Source: Cordia subcordata (Eukaryota > Streptophyta > Magnoliopsida > Boraginales > Cordiaceae). Taken from it: a DNA stretch of 64,000 nucleotides. This document shows positions 1 through 12,052 of this stretch, in pieces. The stretch is from positions 558,001-622,000 of the forward strand of contig JAPTOF010000017.1 in NCBI GenBank assembly GCA_028554755.1. Reading direction: 5' to 3'. Under the pieces are notes generated by a model. It was not told the DNA's origin, did no database searches, and saw nothing but the letters and a program-made list of their open reading frames with translations. The first letter of the stretch is position 1. The number at the start of each line of letters is the position of its first letter. A program made the position numbers and the translations under genes.

Positions 1-460
1 AAGAATCAACGATCGGATCTGAAACAAGTCATCAACTCGTCCTTGCGCAACGCTAGCCATCAATCCCAACTCTTATTGGTGCATCGGTCAACCACCACCG
101 TCTATCGCTACCAACACAGCCACGACCATCCAACATCACGTGGAAGCCACCAAAAGTCTCTTTGTTGCACGTTGAATCGACTGGGACTCTCAAATCAAGA
201 CATGAAAGCTTTAATGATGACCTGCCATTAAAGTAGCGACCTTTGATGCTGACGCGGCACCATCTCTGGCATGCTCTCACCTCGTCACTATCATAGTCCT
301 GGAAACTCTAGCGCAGCCACCATCTTCAACCTCCTCGAGCATACTTCTTTAGCAACATCGATGAGAGGGGTTTCAGGTTTGGGGGAAGACAACTCTTTGT
401 CTTCTGGGTGGTAGGATTTGTTTTTTGAGTTTTTTCAGAAGACGACAATTCATCTTCTAC
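1..460. other. Unassigned sequence, no supported gene
   Basis: Two short overlapping ORFs lie on opposite strands (about 43-280), but neither shows a recognisable domain and both are under 80 codons. The stretch is less AT-rich than what follows. It may be decayed internal sequence of a mobile element, but nothing here proves that. Confidence 0.3.
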
Positions 461-520
461 AATATATATATGTATGTATATATATATATGTATATATATA
501 TGTGTGTATATATATTATTT
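460..520. repeat. TA/TATG microsatellite
   Basis: Alternating TA with interspersed TATG and TGTG units over about 60 bp. A simple sequence repeat with no coding role. Confidence 0.9.
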
Positions 521-574
521 TATAAAACTCGAAGTTTCGAATAAGAGGGGCCGATTTGCTTTGTAAGACAACAA

Positions 575-660
575 GTTGAAGTAGCTTAGTGGTTAAAAGG
601 TTGGGCATGAGATCTAAATGACCAGGGATCACATCATGTACACAACATGAATTTTTTTTT
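575..660 (+). repeat. Possible tRNA-derived SINE fragment
   Basis: GTAGCTTAGTGG at 581-592 resembles an RNA polymerase III box A. AGGGATCACATC near 623-634 resembles a decayed box B (usual form GGTTCRANNCC). The spacing of about 31 nt suits a tRNA-type internal promoter, and a T run follows at 652-660. Plant SINEs commonly keep such a head. No target-site duplication was identified, so this rests on the two boxes alone; chance resemblance is possible. Confidence 0.4.
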
Positions 661-933
661 AATTTCTTTACCTGTAATCTTATTATAGATCTGAATCTAT
701 ATTAATGCACTATTAAGCCAACCACCATTAATGATACTAAAAACCATACTAATTACGAGTAATAATAGTGCAAAAAACAAACACAAATTATTCTGATTTT
801 GCAAAACATTAATACTCAATTAAAAGTAAGAATCTAGAATTCAATATATACAACATGTATATCATATATACATGTTTAATTGTGCAATTTAATCATCAAA
901 ATACATATAAAAGAGCCTTGGCTCTGATACCAC
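661..933 (-). mobile_element. Copia 5' leader and primer-binding site
   Basis: Read on the minus strand, the LTR end is followed by GTGGTATCAGAGCC (about 920-933). This is the usual plant copia primer-binding site, complementary to initiator methionine tRNA. The AT-rich sequence below it (about 661-919) is the expected untranslated leader. No gag ORF follows before the different sequence at 1-660, so the element is truncated soon after its leader. Confidence 0.7.
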
Positions 934-2475
934 TGTAGGAAATCGTGGAGACTTTCCCGGATTTTGTAGGAAATCGTGGAGACTTTCCCGGATTTCAATG
1001 CACAGGATCAAGCTCTAGAATTAAAATTTTTTAGAGATTTAGAATTACCTTGTAATTCTTGCGCTAAAAGATTTGCCTTGCGGAAGCGTTGAGCTCTTCC
1101 TCTTCGTACACAATCAAGAACTAGTGGGAGGAGGCTAACTTTTGATTAGGGTTTTGAGAAAGAGTTCTCTGTATTAGATTTTCACAAAAAACATACGTTC
1201 AAGAAATAATGAGAACCCTCCTTATATAGGGAGATATGGGCTTTCTATTAAGCCCATCCCTACAACCCAATAAACCCAACTCTTTGGGCTTAGATTAATG
1301 GACTTTCTAAATCCATAATAAAGTCCAAATTAAATCCGTATTTAATTTATAAATAATAGCCTATGAATTAATCTCGATCCTCATACCCAGTGCTAGCTTG
1401 ATATAGCCAAAATTAATTCTGTGACCCGAAATAGGTAATTGAATATTTAATTCTCAATTAAATATCTATAAAATTAATTACTTATAGTATCATTTAATTC
1501 ATAATTAAACGTGACCAACATTATTATAGTAGGGTCAATCCTCCAACTAATTCCCAACCTTATGCGTGACTCTGTAGGTTCAAACTTAAACCGGTAATAT
1601 AAGAGCTATTCTTATACTAATCGATGATACCGTCTAGCAATAGTTCCCGACGTCCGGATAAGCTGAATGGTTGCAAGGCAATATTCAACGAACCTGGGTA
1701 CTATGGTGGATTCCCTATGACCGTCAATATTACAAAATAACCATAGGGGCATGTTAAAACTGTCAAACCCCTATTCAGCTATTCCATGTCAAGTCCCAAT
1801 CTTGTCATGACTCATCACGATGTAACCACAAGACACATCATGCAGAAAGCTTTGACCAAAGTCTTAATGAATTAGGACTAGCAGAATATCATTCTCCTAA
1901 TACCCGGAGCGGTCAATCCCATCTTGACCTACGCAGTGACTTCGCGGCACTTGCCCATACCCTGCAACCTTTCATCATCGGATTAGAAATTTGGTTAGTC
2001 AGGTACCAAAGCATGGGGAGTAATCCAAAAGCCTCTATGGCAGTCTCAAGTCTAAGGGAATACAACATCCATGTGCACTACAAGTTATCCTTTGATAATA
2101 GGGTACATACCATAGGATGCTCGTAATAGAGTCATGTTCCATGAGCATGTCTCTACACCTCACTGCGAGTCACGCCGATGTCTCCACATCTACTGGTTAT
2201 AAGGGTAACCAACTCACGTGATGCACTATAACCTATGCTCGATAGAATTGATGTCCTAGTATCAAATCTATCATTTGGTTACGAACTATGTTTAAGGACG
2301 ACCGAGCTATCCCTCATTCACATAGCCTTATTAGGTCAGCCTAAGGACTACGTCTTGATCTAACAATTGAGGAGAAGATGTACAATATGACGTAAGGTCG
2401 AAAATGAGATGATTCATGTACAAATCAGTGTGAAGCCTATGATAGATGACGGACTTTAGGACACCATTCCTAACA
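934..2475 (-). mobile_element. Copia 5' LTR, minus strand (about 1.54 kb)
   Basis: On the minus strand it starts TGTTAGGAATGG at 2475 and ends CCTACA at 934, giving the TG...CA ends of an LTR, and it is followed directly by the primer-binding site. The U5 tip is duplicated: a 31-bp unit at 934-964 repeats exactly at 965-995. The outer end at 2475 abuts the RT gene of another copia element on the plus strand, so this LTR appears to have inserted there or been joined by rearrangement. The body is AT-rich with a promoter-like area and no ORF. Confidence 0.8.
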
Positions 2476-3863
2476 CAAGGTTGGTGGCGAAAGGTTATAC
2501 ATAGAAAGAAGGGATCAATTATGAGGAATCTTTCTCACCAGTAGCCATGCTTAAATCCATTAAGATACTTCTTGCCATCGCATATAATTATGACTATGAG
2601 ATATGGCAAATGGACGTCAATACAACTTTTCTTAATAGAGAGCTTGATGAGACCATTTACATGACACATCCAGATGGATATGTTGCTAAAGGCTAGGAGT
2701 ATATGTTTTGTAAGTTAAGAAGTCCATTTATGGATTAAAGCAAGCATCTAGAGCATGGAACATCAAATTTGATTGGGCAATTAAATCTTATGTTTTTTAT
2801 CAAAATATTGATAAACCTTGTATGTATAAGAGGTTAAATGGAAATGCTGTAGCTTTTTTGATTCTGTATATGGATGATATCCTGCTAATTAGAAATGATG
2901 TGGGGATGTTATCATCTATCAAGGTTTGGCTTTCTACTCAATTTCAAATGAAGGATTTAGGAGAAGCTAGTTATGTTCTAGGCATCAAGCTTATGCAAGA
3001 TCGTAAGAACAGAAGGCTAGCCCTATCTCAAGCTTCATTTATCGAGAAGATATTGTTCAAGTTTAACATGCAAAACTCTAAGAAGGCCTTATTACTTTCT
3101 ATACATAGAGTTTATCTATCTCGAGATGATTGTCTTAAAACACCTGAGGAGATAGAGAGCATGAAGCGAGTTCTTTATGCTTCAACCATTGCAAGCCTCA
3201 TTTATGCCATGTTATGTACTAGACCAAATATCTACTTTGCTGTTGGCAAGGTTAATAGACATCAATCAAACACTGGACTAGCACATTGGGTCGCGGTTAA
3301 GCATATATTCAAGTTCCTGCAAAGGACTAAGGATTATGTACTAAAATACTGTATTGATGATCTAATGCCATTAGTGTATACAGACTCAGATTACCAATCG
3401 GACAGAGATTCCAGGAAGTCTACCTCTAGATGTTTCACTCTGTTAGGAGGAGCTATTTCACGGAGAAGTGTGAAGCAAAATTGTATTACTGACCTACCAT
3501 GGAGGCTGAGTATGTAGCAGCATTTGAGGATGCGAAAGAGCCAGTATGGCTAAGAAAGTTCCTTTTACACCTGGAGGTTGTGTCAGCGGCTCATAGACTA
3601 AGAACATTGTACTGCAACAACAACAGTGCTATTTCATAATGTAAAGAGCCCAAGAATCACAACAATGGTAAACACATTGAATGGAAATATCATTTGATCT
3701 ATGAGTTTATCCAGAGATGAGATATAGTAGTTGAAAAGATAGCTTCAGCAGAAAACCTAGCAAACCCATTTACAAGGACTCTTCTAGAAAAAATATTTAC
3801 CACACATTTGGAGTCTATGGATATTAGGTTGTGCATAAGTGATCTTTAGTGCAAATGGGAGAT
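2476..3863 (+). pseudogene. Copia polyprotein fragment: RT and RNase H
   Basis: Plus-strand remnant of a Ty1/copia pol. It begins inside the reverse transcriptase: LVAKGYT, then a stop, then KEGINYEESFSPVA, WQMDVNTTFLNREL and DETIYM. The longest open part (2822-3517, 231 codons) holds the catalytic LYMDDILL motif and the RNase H segment YTDSDYQSDRDSRKSTS. Further RNase H sequence runs to about 3800. Several in-frame stops and shifts break it, so it is non-coding. Gag, protease and integrase are missing because the minus-strand LTR at 934-2475 cuts the 5' side. The 3' side runs into a purine tract (AAATGGGAGA) and a matching LTR. Confidence 0.9.
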
Positions 3864-5689
3864 TGTTAGGATTAATATGTCATAAAGCTTACTTGTATAT
3901 GACATTTTTTATGTTAAACAATGTATAATCATTTTGTTAAATGGCATTATGAGTTTCTTATGTATTATCTCTGGTATGTTTTATTGATGTACGTATAAAG
4001 GTCCTTTAACTTGAACTAATAACTTGGGTGCGCAGTGAGGCTAGACGCATAGTAGGTCTAAGTCTAGATTTAGTCACATCATAAATTAAGTCTAGAACTA
4101 AATGGTAGTGTTGGGCACTCTACCGGGATAAGGTTATATTAAGCAAGTCTTCTCATTGAAGGTGATGTGCTTAGGTTATTGAAGGACTTTTTAGATTTGT
4201 CTCGATAGTACGTGTGTTACATATTGGATATGACCATTATGAGTGTTTTCTAGAGACATACTATCAAAGAAAGAAAACAAGATACTCACTGCTACTAAAT
4301 GATCATTACTCTTAATCTTGAGCATATATGGATGAACTAATGAAGTTAGGGTTTGGTACTTTGATTCACTATAGGTGAGATCTTATTTTATTAAGATCAA
4401 CAGCCATGTGCATTCAGTGCTAAGTTCTAATTAATTGGAACATGCATATGCAATATGAAATCTATGTTTCTCTTTTGGAATTGTCCAAATTTATCATTCG
4501 AATCTAGATCTAGTGATACTACCTTTATGGGTGTATCGGTCATATGGCTTAAGAGTCGCTCCCTAGATCAAAATAATCCATGACTAAGGATGGTGGGCAA
4601 TAGGACAAGAAATCCAACGAAAAAAGATGCAGCTAAGGAAGTGATAGTACACAAACCAAAGGACCGGCCTTAGCTGTGGGTATATATGAGGGGCATTATG
4701 GGCAGTTATTTAGTAGGTCAAAGGCAAAGTTCACATTCTTTTGTGATAAGCTTTTAGGTAAGAGCAATTATTCTTAGAGTGTAACTTTGATCTTATGGTG
4801 GAACAGATTGGAGTTAAAAATAATTATTATATCACCTAGATCGGGCAAGTACATTTTTTATTATTTTTGGAAGCCAAGGTTAGTTGTGTCTTATTGGTCA
4901 ATCTTGAAAGATAACTTAATTGGGCTTGGAATTAGGTTTAGGCTTGGTCCTTCAGATGGATTATGGACTATGTGTTGGGCTTGGATTGTCTTATTGGGTT
5001 TGGTCCTCCACATGGATTATGGACCATGTGTTGGGCTTGGATTGTGGGCTTGTCCCAATCTTCCAAGACCTGGGCTAGAAAGTTACTACAAAAGGAATTT
5101 AAATTGTACAAGTAACTTCCATGACATGTGGCAAACATTTACTACTAGGAAAAAGTTTCCCACATGGAAAGTTTACAAGGTTTAGGTGCCAAACTTTTCC
5201 GATAAATAAGCAAGACCTTAAACCATTTCTAGCATCCAAAAAATTTTGTAGTTGATCTCTTCTATTTTGGCAAGAGAATACTACAACATATAGTACACAC
5301 TTATCGTGTGGTTTTTCTTCTAGATTTTCAAGTGCACATTACTTTGCTTTTGCCTACACAATAGGTTATTCTCTTAAGATAAGTCTCTTTAATCATATGG
5401 AAGAAGACTAGAGAGTTACTATTGCAACACCCTTATAGTAAAATTTTGGTGGCCTTGTTCGTGTTCGTGATCAAGAACAAAGCTCGTGACAATTATAGCT
5501 TCATCAAACGTCCCACACTTCAAGAGGTTAGCTTTACATAGTTTTGCAAATACTAGTTATGTTCTATATATTGTTAAGCATGTTCTTGTGTATGTTATGT
5601 GGTTATTTTATTTTCCTAGCATGTTTTCTTGGTAGAATTTTTTAAAATATGGACAAAGATAGACCACATGTAATATTATCAATCCTACA
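3864..5689 (+). mobile_element. Copia 3' LTR, plus strand (about 1.83 kb)
   Basis: Starts TGTTAGGATTAATATG right after the polypurine tract at about 3853-3862 and ends ATCCTACA at 5689. The same sequence is present in reverse complement at 19031-20890, which fixes both ends. The ORF at 4787-5185 lies inside this LTR and has no recognised domain, so it is not called as a gene. Confidence 0.85.
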
Positions 5690-6000
5690 CAAATAGAGGT
5701 CACTAATCGAATCATCATTAACATTTTGAAGATAAAGCTTGACGGAGCCATGGGATTATGGCCAGAGGTATTGTCTAAAGTTTTGTGGGCTTATCAAATG
5801 ACTGTATATAATAGGATGGCGAAGACTCCATTTTAAAGGGATTATGGCCAGAGATACTGTCTGAAGGTAATCCGACCAGGAACCTTTCAATTAGCCCTGA
5901 CCTGATGGGGCACTGCTCTAAAATGCATGGAATTTTGAACATTTACGTAAGTATTATGCTTGATCTCATATGTATTTGATACATTCAACCAATGAATGAC
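5690..6000 (+). pseudogene. Ty3/gypsy (Tat-like) integrase C-terminal fragment
   Basis: The plus-strand translation right after the copia LTR gives EVTNRIIINILKIKLDGA and VLWAYQMTVYNRMAKTPF, the conserved end of the integrase core in Tat-type gypsy elements. It is followed by a decayed tail with EHLRKYYA, the usual end of that polyprotein. Stops interrupt it (after TPF and in the tail). The phrase GGGATTATGGCCAGAG occurs twice, at 5752 and 5838. The rest of the pol gene is absent, so the copia element probably inserted into or replaced it. Confidence 0.7.
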
Positions 6001-6359
6001 AAACCAATGTTCCATGCTCAACCATCAAGGGTATATTTTGGAAGTTTTTCTCCTTAAGCAAGTAAGTTTGTTGTTTGATTTTACGACTAAGTGTAACAAA
6101 TTGAAGCTGCCACAATGCATAAGAGAAAGATAACAATAAAGCAGCATGTAAAATCACACTCAATGGCGATAACAATTTCCAATAAGGAAAATAAATATTA
6201 AAGCACAAACTGTTCAAATCACATAACATAAATAAAACTGTTCATACTGGCATAAAGGAAATTACATATTGTTTAAAAGAAAATGATGAAGATAGCAAAA
6301 TAAAAGAGCGAGAAAAGCCATAGTCAGGCCACTAGCACTATATCATGATCGATTATCAT

Positions 6360-7190
6360 TAGCTGCAAAGGCTGATGATCACCAATACCTCCATCAACAC
6401 CAGGTGCTTTTCCGTCACCACTACTCTTGGAATTAGTGCCGCCATCACCTTTGGCATTGGCCCCGATATCCACCACTTCAACTTCCCAATCAATAGTAGT
6501 AGGAACAACGGTTGGGAACTCTTTCTCTTAGGCCCCCGCCTCTACTGAGGAGGATTCTAATGCCTTTAAAGAGGGATCAGGATTCACACTGCCCTATCCC
6601 TCATCAGCGGCATTAGGGCAACATCTTTGGAAAATGGAGCAGAAACAAGGGTAGGAGCCACATCTCTCTAGGAGTAGTATCCTCAGTAGCAACATTATTG
6701 GGAGGAGAGACCATATCATCCAAGACTGTATTGACTAAAGACTCGAAGAAGGAGGAGACTCACCTTGCAACAACTCCATGGCCTTCTAAACTTCGGCTTC
6801 GATGCCATTTTCACATTGAACAGTGGCCTCCTTGAAGAATTCAGAGTGTACTTGGCAGAGGCTTTGTACTCCGTAATAGCAAAGTCTCAAACATTCTAAA
6901 GTTCGGTCTTTAGCTGAGTAATAGTATCTATTTCTCGAAAGGTGGCTTCCCTCTCTTGCTCCTGTGAGGCAATGCGTTGAGTAGCCTCTTCCTTGTCTTT
7001 CTAGAGGTTCTCCACCCTTTCATTGAGTTCTTCAAGAGCTATCCGTTGATTGGTGATAATTCCCTTGAGAGTGGTAATCCGAAGCTTCACTTCTTTCTCC
7101 AGATCCTTTAACGCTTTAGAGTACTTCTCTTTTAGGGACTATAACTCCTATGATGGTGCTTTTGGGCATTATCCCTTGATGTCCTAAGTC
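6360..7190 (-). pseudogene. Decayed antisense ORF with coiled coil (Tat-type accessory ORF)
   Basis: The minus-strand translation gives a charged heptad-rich protein, for example KALKDLEKEVKLRITTLKG, IALEELNERVENL and EQEREATFREIDTITQLK, interrupted by at least three stops. This is a long coiled coil. It lies just downstream of, and antisense to, a Tat-like integrase end. Some Tat-lineage gypsy elements (Grande, Retand and relatives) are known to carry an extra antisense ORF in that place. Whether this is that ORF is inference from position and composition; no enzymatic domain is visible. Confidence 0.5.
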
Positions 7191-7194
7191 ACTT

Positions 7195-8408
7195 CACCTC
7201 CTCTTACACCTTGTTTATCATTTGCACATACCAATGCAAGCTTGTATGGCAATGCTACTATTCTATCTTGTGCTTTGTAAGTCTTTGTGCTTTGTTGAGA
7301 AACAGGTTAGTAGATCTTTGATTGATCATTGGCATTTGAGAGCTCCAAAGAATAACAAGGTCATATCTATCTTTTTTCTACTTGTCCCCTCTTATCTATC
7401 CCTAACCTTACCCCACCTCCCTTACATGTTTGGTGGTGCTTATTTGCTTGTTGTGCCATATTATTTTATTTGGTTGAGGACAAGCAAAGTGTAGATATAG
7501 GTGGGTGGGACTTTAGTCTTGTTTTTATATTCATTTAAGGTAGACTTGCATTATTTTCTTAAAAATGGTCAATTTTTTTCAATTTTTGTGCATATAGAGT
7601 TATTTATCTCTATGTTCATTAGAGTGTTGGCTCTTATTAATGACTTAATTCATTGAAAAAGATAACGATTTATTGTGGGGAATGAATGGAGTAGATGGAG
7701 AATCAAGACTTTGAAGAAAAACCTTTTGAAAACTATAGGGTGTGAACACTTCTAAGAATGCACCTTATAGTTGCCCCACAACATAGGTGGAAAAAGTGTT
7801 TTTAGAGTTCTTGATATGAGTGCCCCTTCCTTGATTGGTTCTTTTGCTGTGCTTTAGCCCTTTTTGTTTAGGTTATGTACTAAAAAAATGGAAAAGGTGT
7901 GAAAAAGGTGAAAAATCTGAAAAAAAAAAGTGAAAAATGGAAAAAGCCATAAAGGTAAGAAAAAAATGAAAAAGTGACGTAAGTTAAGTAGGTGTCAAGT
8001 GACACAATGTTAATTTGATTCAACTTTTGCTTGCAATTTCATTGTATTATGAACAAGGCTTTTTACATAAAAATGTGAGCCATTGTGAAGTATTTTTCTT
8101 TTCACTATATCTTTGAGCTAAGTGCATGTTAAGGGGCCACGTTAGTTAATGAGGGCACGAAGTATCAATATCTCAGGTGCGTGAGTTTAATACGCTAAGT
8201 GTTGTGGTGGTTCTAACTTGCTTGGTAAGTTCCCAAGAGGTGTGGGACCCTTTTTGCTTGAGAGGAGGATCAAAATAGGATTGGAGGCCTGTTATAACAA
8301 AGGAATGACTAGCAAGTCAATGATTTTGGCAACCCTTTGAGCAATATGGAGATAAACTTAGGATTGGTCTTGCTTAGGGACAAGTAAGAAAAAGGTTTCG
8401 GGGTGTTG
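7195..8408 (+). mobile_element. Athila-like 3' internal region with PPT
   Basis: Non-coding tail of a plus-strand gypsy element. TGAGGACAAGCAAAG near 7475 and GGGACAAGTAAG near 8377 resemble the polypurine-rich sequences typical of the 3' untranslated part of Athila/Tat elements. AAAAAGGTTTCGGGGTGT directly precedes an LTR start at 8409. An A-rich block at about 7880-7975 (repeats of GTGAAAAA type) is also usual there. The 90-codon ORF at 7222-7494 has no recognisable domain. Confidence 0.6.
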
Positions 8409-8974
8409 ATGTACATGTTTTGTGACTGCTTTTGCATAGCTTAGTTGCACTTGTTTTGAGCTATTTTATGCAAAGGCACATTAGTGTAGACTTTATATCA
8501 TAGTTAGGCATATTAGGCTTCATAGTTGAGTTCAAAGAGTAAAAAATACACTAAAGTGCACTTACTTTGTGTTTTAGGCGAGATTTAGAGAGATACTTGG
8601 AGTTGAATTGAAGATGTAGAAGGTGTGGACAAAGCTTGAAGATGTTTATGGGGATCAAAAGAACAAGAAAAATGAGTTTGAAAGCCACTGGAAGAAGTTC
8701 AAAGCAAACAGAGATGACTGGAAGTGAAAATGACAAAGTTTGGGGCAAGGAGATATGTTTGCTGGTCACCTTGGGCTCCATACCAGTCAACCGGTCAGGG
8801 TGATCAACAAAGACAAATAGCAGAGAAAATTTGCAATAGAAGCAGTCACCTTAGCCCTTTTGTAAGCCGATCAGTTGTAGAGACTAGCAAGCCCTATAGC
8901 ACAACTGTTTAAGCTCGTTTTGGCCTTTTTTTTTTATATATATCACTCTCATCTCTCTTACCCACTTAACGAAG
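8409..8974 (+). mobile_element. Athila-like LTR, 5' part only
   Basis: Starts TGATGTACATG after a polypurine tract. Its body matches in order the LTR at 23231: an ACTAAAGTG segment, TTTTAGGCGAGATT, then TTTTGGCC followed by a T run and CACTCTCATCTC. It stops where the Reina-like LTR begins (8975), so the 3' part is cut off by that insertion. Confidence 0.65.
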
Positions 8975-9318
8975 TGGATATTTGGAGAACATAAATAAGA
9001 AAGTAGAAGAATCAAGGAGCTTAATTTCAAGGCTGAAATTAGCCAAGAAATTCCTAAGATAATAAACCCTAGGAGAGAGAAATAAATATTATTGAATAAT
9101 TTTGAAAAGTTATGTAACAATGAAATCTTTCATCCCTATATATAGGTTAGGAATCCAAAACTAAATAGGAATCTAAAACTAATTAGAAAGCTAAAACTTC
9201 TACCAACCCTTTCCATAAACTAATCCTAATATAACTAGGACTTAAAAACAATTAATAAATCCTAAACCTAACTAATTTTAATTACTAACTACAATAATAA
9301 AATTCTGGGCTGCATCAA
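8975..9318 (-). mobile_element. Reina-like gypsy 3' LTR (344 bp)
   Basis: Minus strand: starts TGATGCAGCCC at 9318 right after the purine tract CTGGGGAGAT and ends CCAAATATCCA at 8975. The length suits short-LTR chromovirus relatives. No matching 5' LTR is visible beyond the primer-binding site at 13652-13668, so the element has lost it. The ORF at 8884-9120 is within the LTR. Confidence 0.7.
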
Positions 9319-10260
9319 TCTCCCCAGGTGCGAAAAGAACTCGTCCTTGAGTTGTCATCATCATTGTCGGCCAAATCTCCATGATACGAAACAAGATGCT
9401 TGACATTGAAAACATCTGAAGTAGTAGCATAATGAGGAAGCTCTAAGTGACAGGCATTATCATTTATCTTCTCAACAATCTTACAAGGTCCAATCTTTCA
9501 AGCACTAAGCATGTGGTATTCTCCAACAGGGTAACGATCACGTGTTAAAATAGCCCACACATAGTCTCCAGCATCAATCACAACACATCGTCGTCGCTTG
9601 TGAGAAACTTGTTTATAAGTTGCATTGCTAGCCTCAATTCTGTCTCAAACTTGCTCATGAATTAACTTGATATGCTTCGCTAAATCCTCAACTTTTCCAC
9701 TAAATTTACCCTTGAAGGAATGGGCACCAAATTCAATGGGCTACTCGAATTTTGACCGTAGACAACCTCGAAAGGACTTTGTTTGGTTGTTCTATTTACA
9801 GTCCTGTTGAAAGCGAATTCAACTTGCGGTAACACAATATCCCACTGTTTATAATTGTTTCCAACTAAGCTCGGAATGAGATTTCCCAAACTCCTGTTGA
9901 TCACCTCTATTTGAACATCAGTTTGAGGATGATAAGCGGAACTAAAATTTAAACTTGTCCCCATTTTCTTCCACAAAGTTCTCCAAAAGTGGCTAACAAA
10001 CTTGTGATCTCGATCAGAAGTAATAGAATGTGGAATCCTATGTAAACAAACAATCTCCTCGAAGAAGAGATTAGTAATATTGGAAGCATCCATGGTTTTC
10101 CTACAAGGAATGAAATGTGTCATTTTGGAAAATCTATCCACAACAACGAAAATCGAATCTATACCTCTTTGTGTACACTACAATGCAAGAACAAAATCCA
10201 TGCTAATATTAGTCCAAGGTGAGGTTGGTACTGGCAATGGCGTGTAAAAACTTGCATTTG
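9316..10260 (-). pseudogene. Reina-like gypsy integrase and pol C-terminus
   Basis: Integrase of a Ty3/gypsy element, which joins element cDNA to the chromosome. The open part (10141-9680) starts [13 protein letters not shown] and shows the acidic triad positions: D in MDRFSK, D in TSDRDHKF and E in [12 protein letters not shown]. Downstream the frame is broken but readable to VKHLVSYHGD and ends RTWGD. Its stop codon TGA is formed by the first three bases of the 3' LTR. No chromodomain is evident in the tail. Confidence 0.85.
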
Positions 10261-12001
10261 TCATAGCACCCTTAATTAGCACCATCCACGTATCTAGCAA
10301 TATCACACTTCAACTTTGGCCCAAAGTAAGAAGCTTTAATAAGTTTTAACGTCCTACCTCTGCCAAAATGCCCTTCACCATGCAATTCTTGAATGATCTT
10401 CTCTCTAAGAGAATAATCTGGAATGCATAATTTGGAACCTTTAAAGAGAAATCCACCATGCAATGTAAAATCATCATGTGCCATATCCTGGACTTCTTTA
10501 AAGATTGACCCGAAGTACACATCTTCAGGGTAGAGTTCTTTAAAAGTGTCAAACCCTACAACATGTACTTGCATAGTTGATAATAAAAAAGAACGCCTAC
10601 TTAAGGCATTAGCAACACGGTTATGAACTCCAGCCTTGTGTTTTAATGTAAAAGTAAAGCCTTGCAAAAATGAAGTCCACTTAGCATGCCTCAAATTTAG
10701 ACTCTTTTAGGAGTTAAGATATTTCAAAACTTCATGATCCGAGTGTAAGATGAACTCTCTTTGAAGAAGGTAGTGCTTCCACTGCCTTAATGTCTAAACA
10801 ATTGCAAAGAACTCAATGTCGTATGTTGAGTAGCGCAATCTAGCACCACTAAGCTTTTCACTGTAGTAAGCAATTGGTCTTCCTTCTTGACTTAGAACAG
10901 CTCCAATTCTAACACGAGAAGCATCATAATCTACCTCAAAGATTTTCTCGAAATCTGGTAATGCTAAGATATGGGCTTCTGACAGCTTCTTTTTGAGTAA
11001 CTTAAAGCTTTCCTCTACTTCAGAAATCCACTTAAAAACTCCCTTTTTCATGCACTCAGTAATGGGAGCTACAATAGTGCTAAAATTTTGAATGAATCTA
11101 TGATAGAATGATGCCAAACGATGAAAACTACAAACGTCATGCACGCTCGAAGGTTGTAGCCAATCAAGAATTGCTTGTACTTTTGATGCATCAGCCTGTA
11201 GGCCTGCAGAAGAAACTTCATAGCCCAAAAAGATAACTTTATCTTTCATAAATGAACATTTTTTAAGGTTAATATAAAGCTTCTCTTGCCTTAAGGTAAT
11301 CAACACCAGCCATAAATGTTCTTTGTGCAATTCATCAGAGGGACTATAAATTTGGATATCATCAAAGTAAACCACCACCAACTTCCCCATAAATGGTTTC
11401 AACACAAGATTCATCACTCTCATGAATGTACTAAGGGCATTCGACAACCCAAAAGGCATGACCAACCATTCATACAACCCATCTCTTGTCTTGAATGTAG
11501 TTTTCCATTCATCACCTAAACGAATACGGATTTGGTGATATCCACTTCTTAAATCTATCTTCGAAAAGATCTTGGCAGATGTTAACTGATCCAACATGTC
11601 ATTAAGTCTAGGAATAGGAAATTTGTACTTGACTGTACTCTTATTAATTGCTCTGCTATCAATGCACATGCGCCAACTTCCATCCTTCTTTGGAACTAAT
11701 AATGCTGGAACTGCACAAGGGCTTATGCTTTCTTGAATCTTTCTAAAAGTTCACTCACTTGTCTGTTCAATTCTTCTTGTTGTTTTGGACTCAATCAATA
11801 GTGAACTTTATTAGGCAAACTTGCACCTGGAATCAAGTCAATACAATGTTGTACGTCTCGCATTGGAGGTAATCCTAGTGGTAGTTCATCAGGCATGACA
11901 TCACTAAACTCATCAAGAATAGGTTGCACCTCATCTAGTATAGCGCTTAGGGATGATATTTTTTTTCCAATCAAAGTGAAGGCAATTCTAGATTCCTCCA
12001 A
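10260..12001 (-). pseudogene. Reina-like gypsy reverse transcriptase and RNase H
   Basis: Minus-strand pol segment. 12001-11795 carries the linker before RT (FSDVMPDELPLGLPPMRD). 11669-10794 (291 codons) carries the RT core: [33 protein letters not shown], catalytic YFDDIQIYS, then RNase H beginning [18 protein letters not shown]. 10694-10272 carries the end of RNase H (NALSRR) and the integrase zinc-binding N-terminus (ELHGEGHFGRGRT). Stops or shifts separate the three, so a full polyprotein is not made. Motif wording fits the Reina lineage of chromoviruses. Confidence 0.9.
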
Positions 12002-12052
12002 CTCTTCAGCAAATTTGGCCCTAGAAAGAAAATTAACAGAATCTGATTTCTT

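Noticed and set aside
4787..5185. 132-codon ORF on the plus strand
   Set aside because: It lies wholly inside a copia LTR whose counterpart at 19031-20890 does not keep the frame, and no domain is visible.
7222..7494. 90-codon ORF with hydrophobic segments
   Set aside because: It sits in the non-coding 3' tail of an Athila-like element; hydrophobic runs are expected from T-rich sequence.
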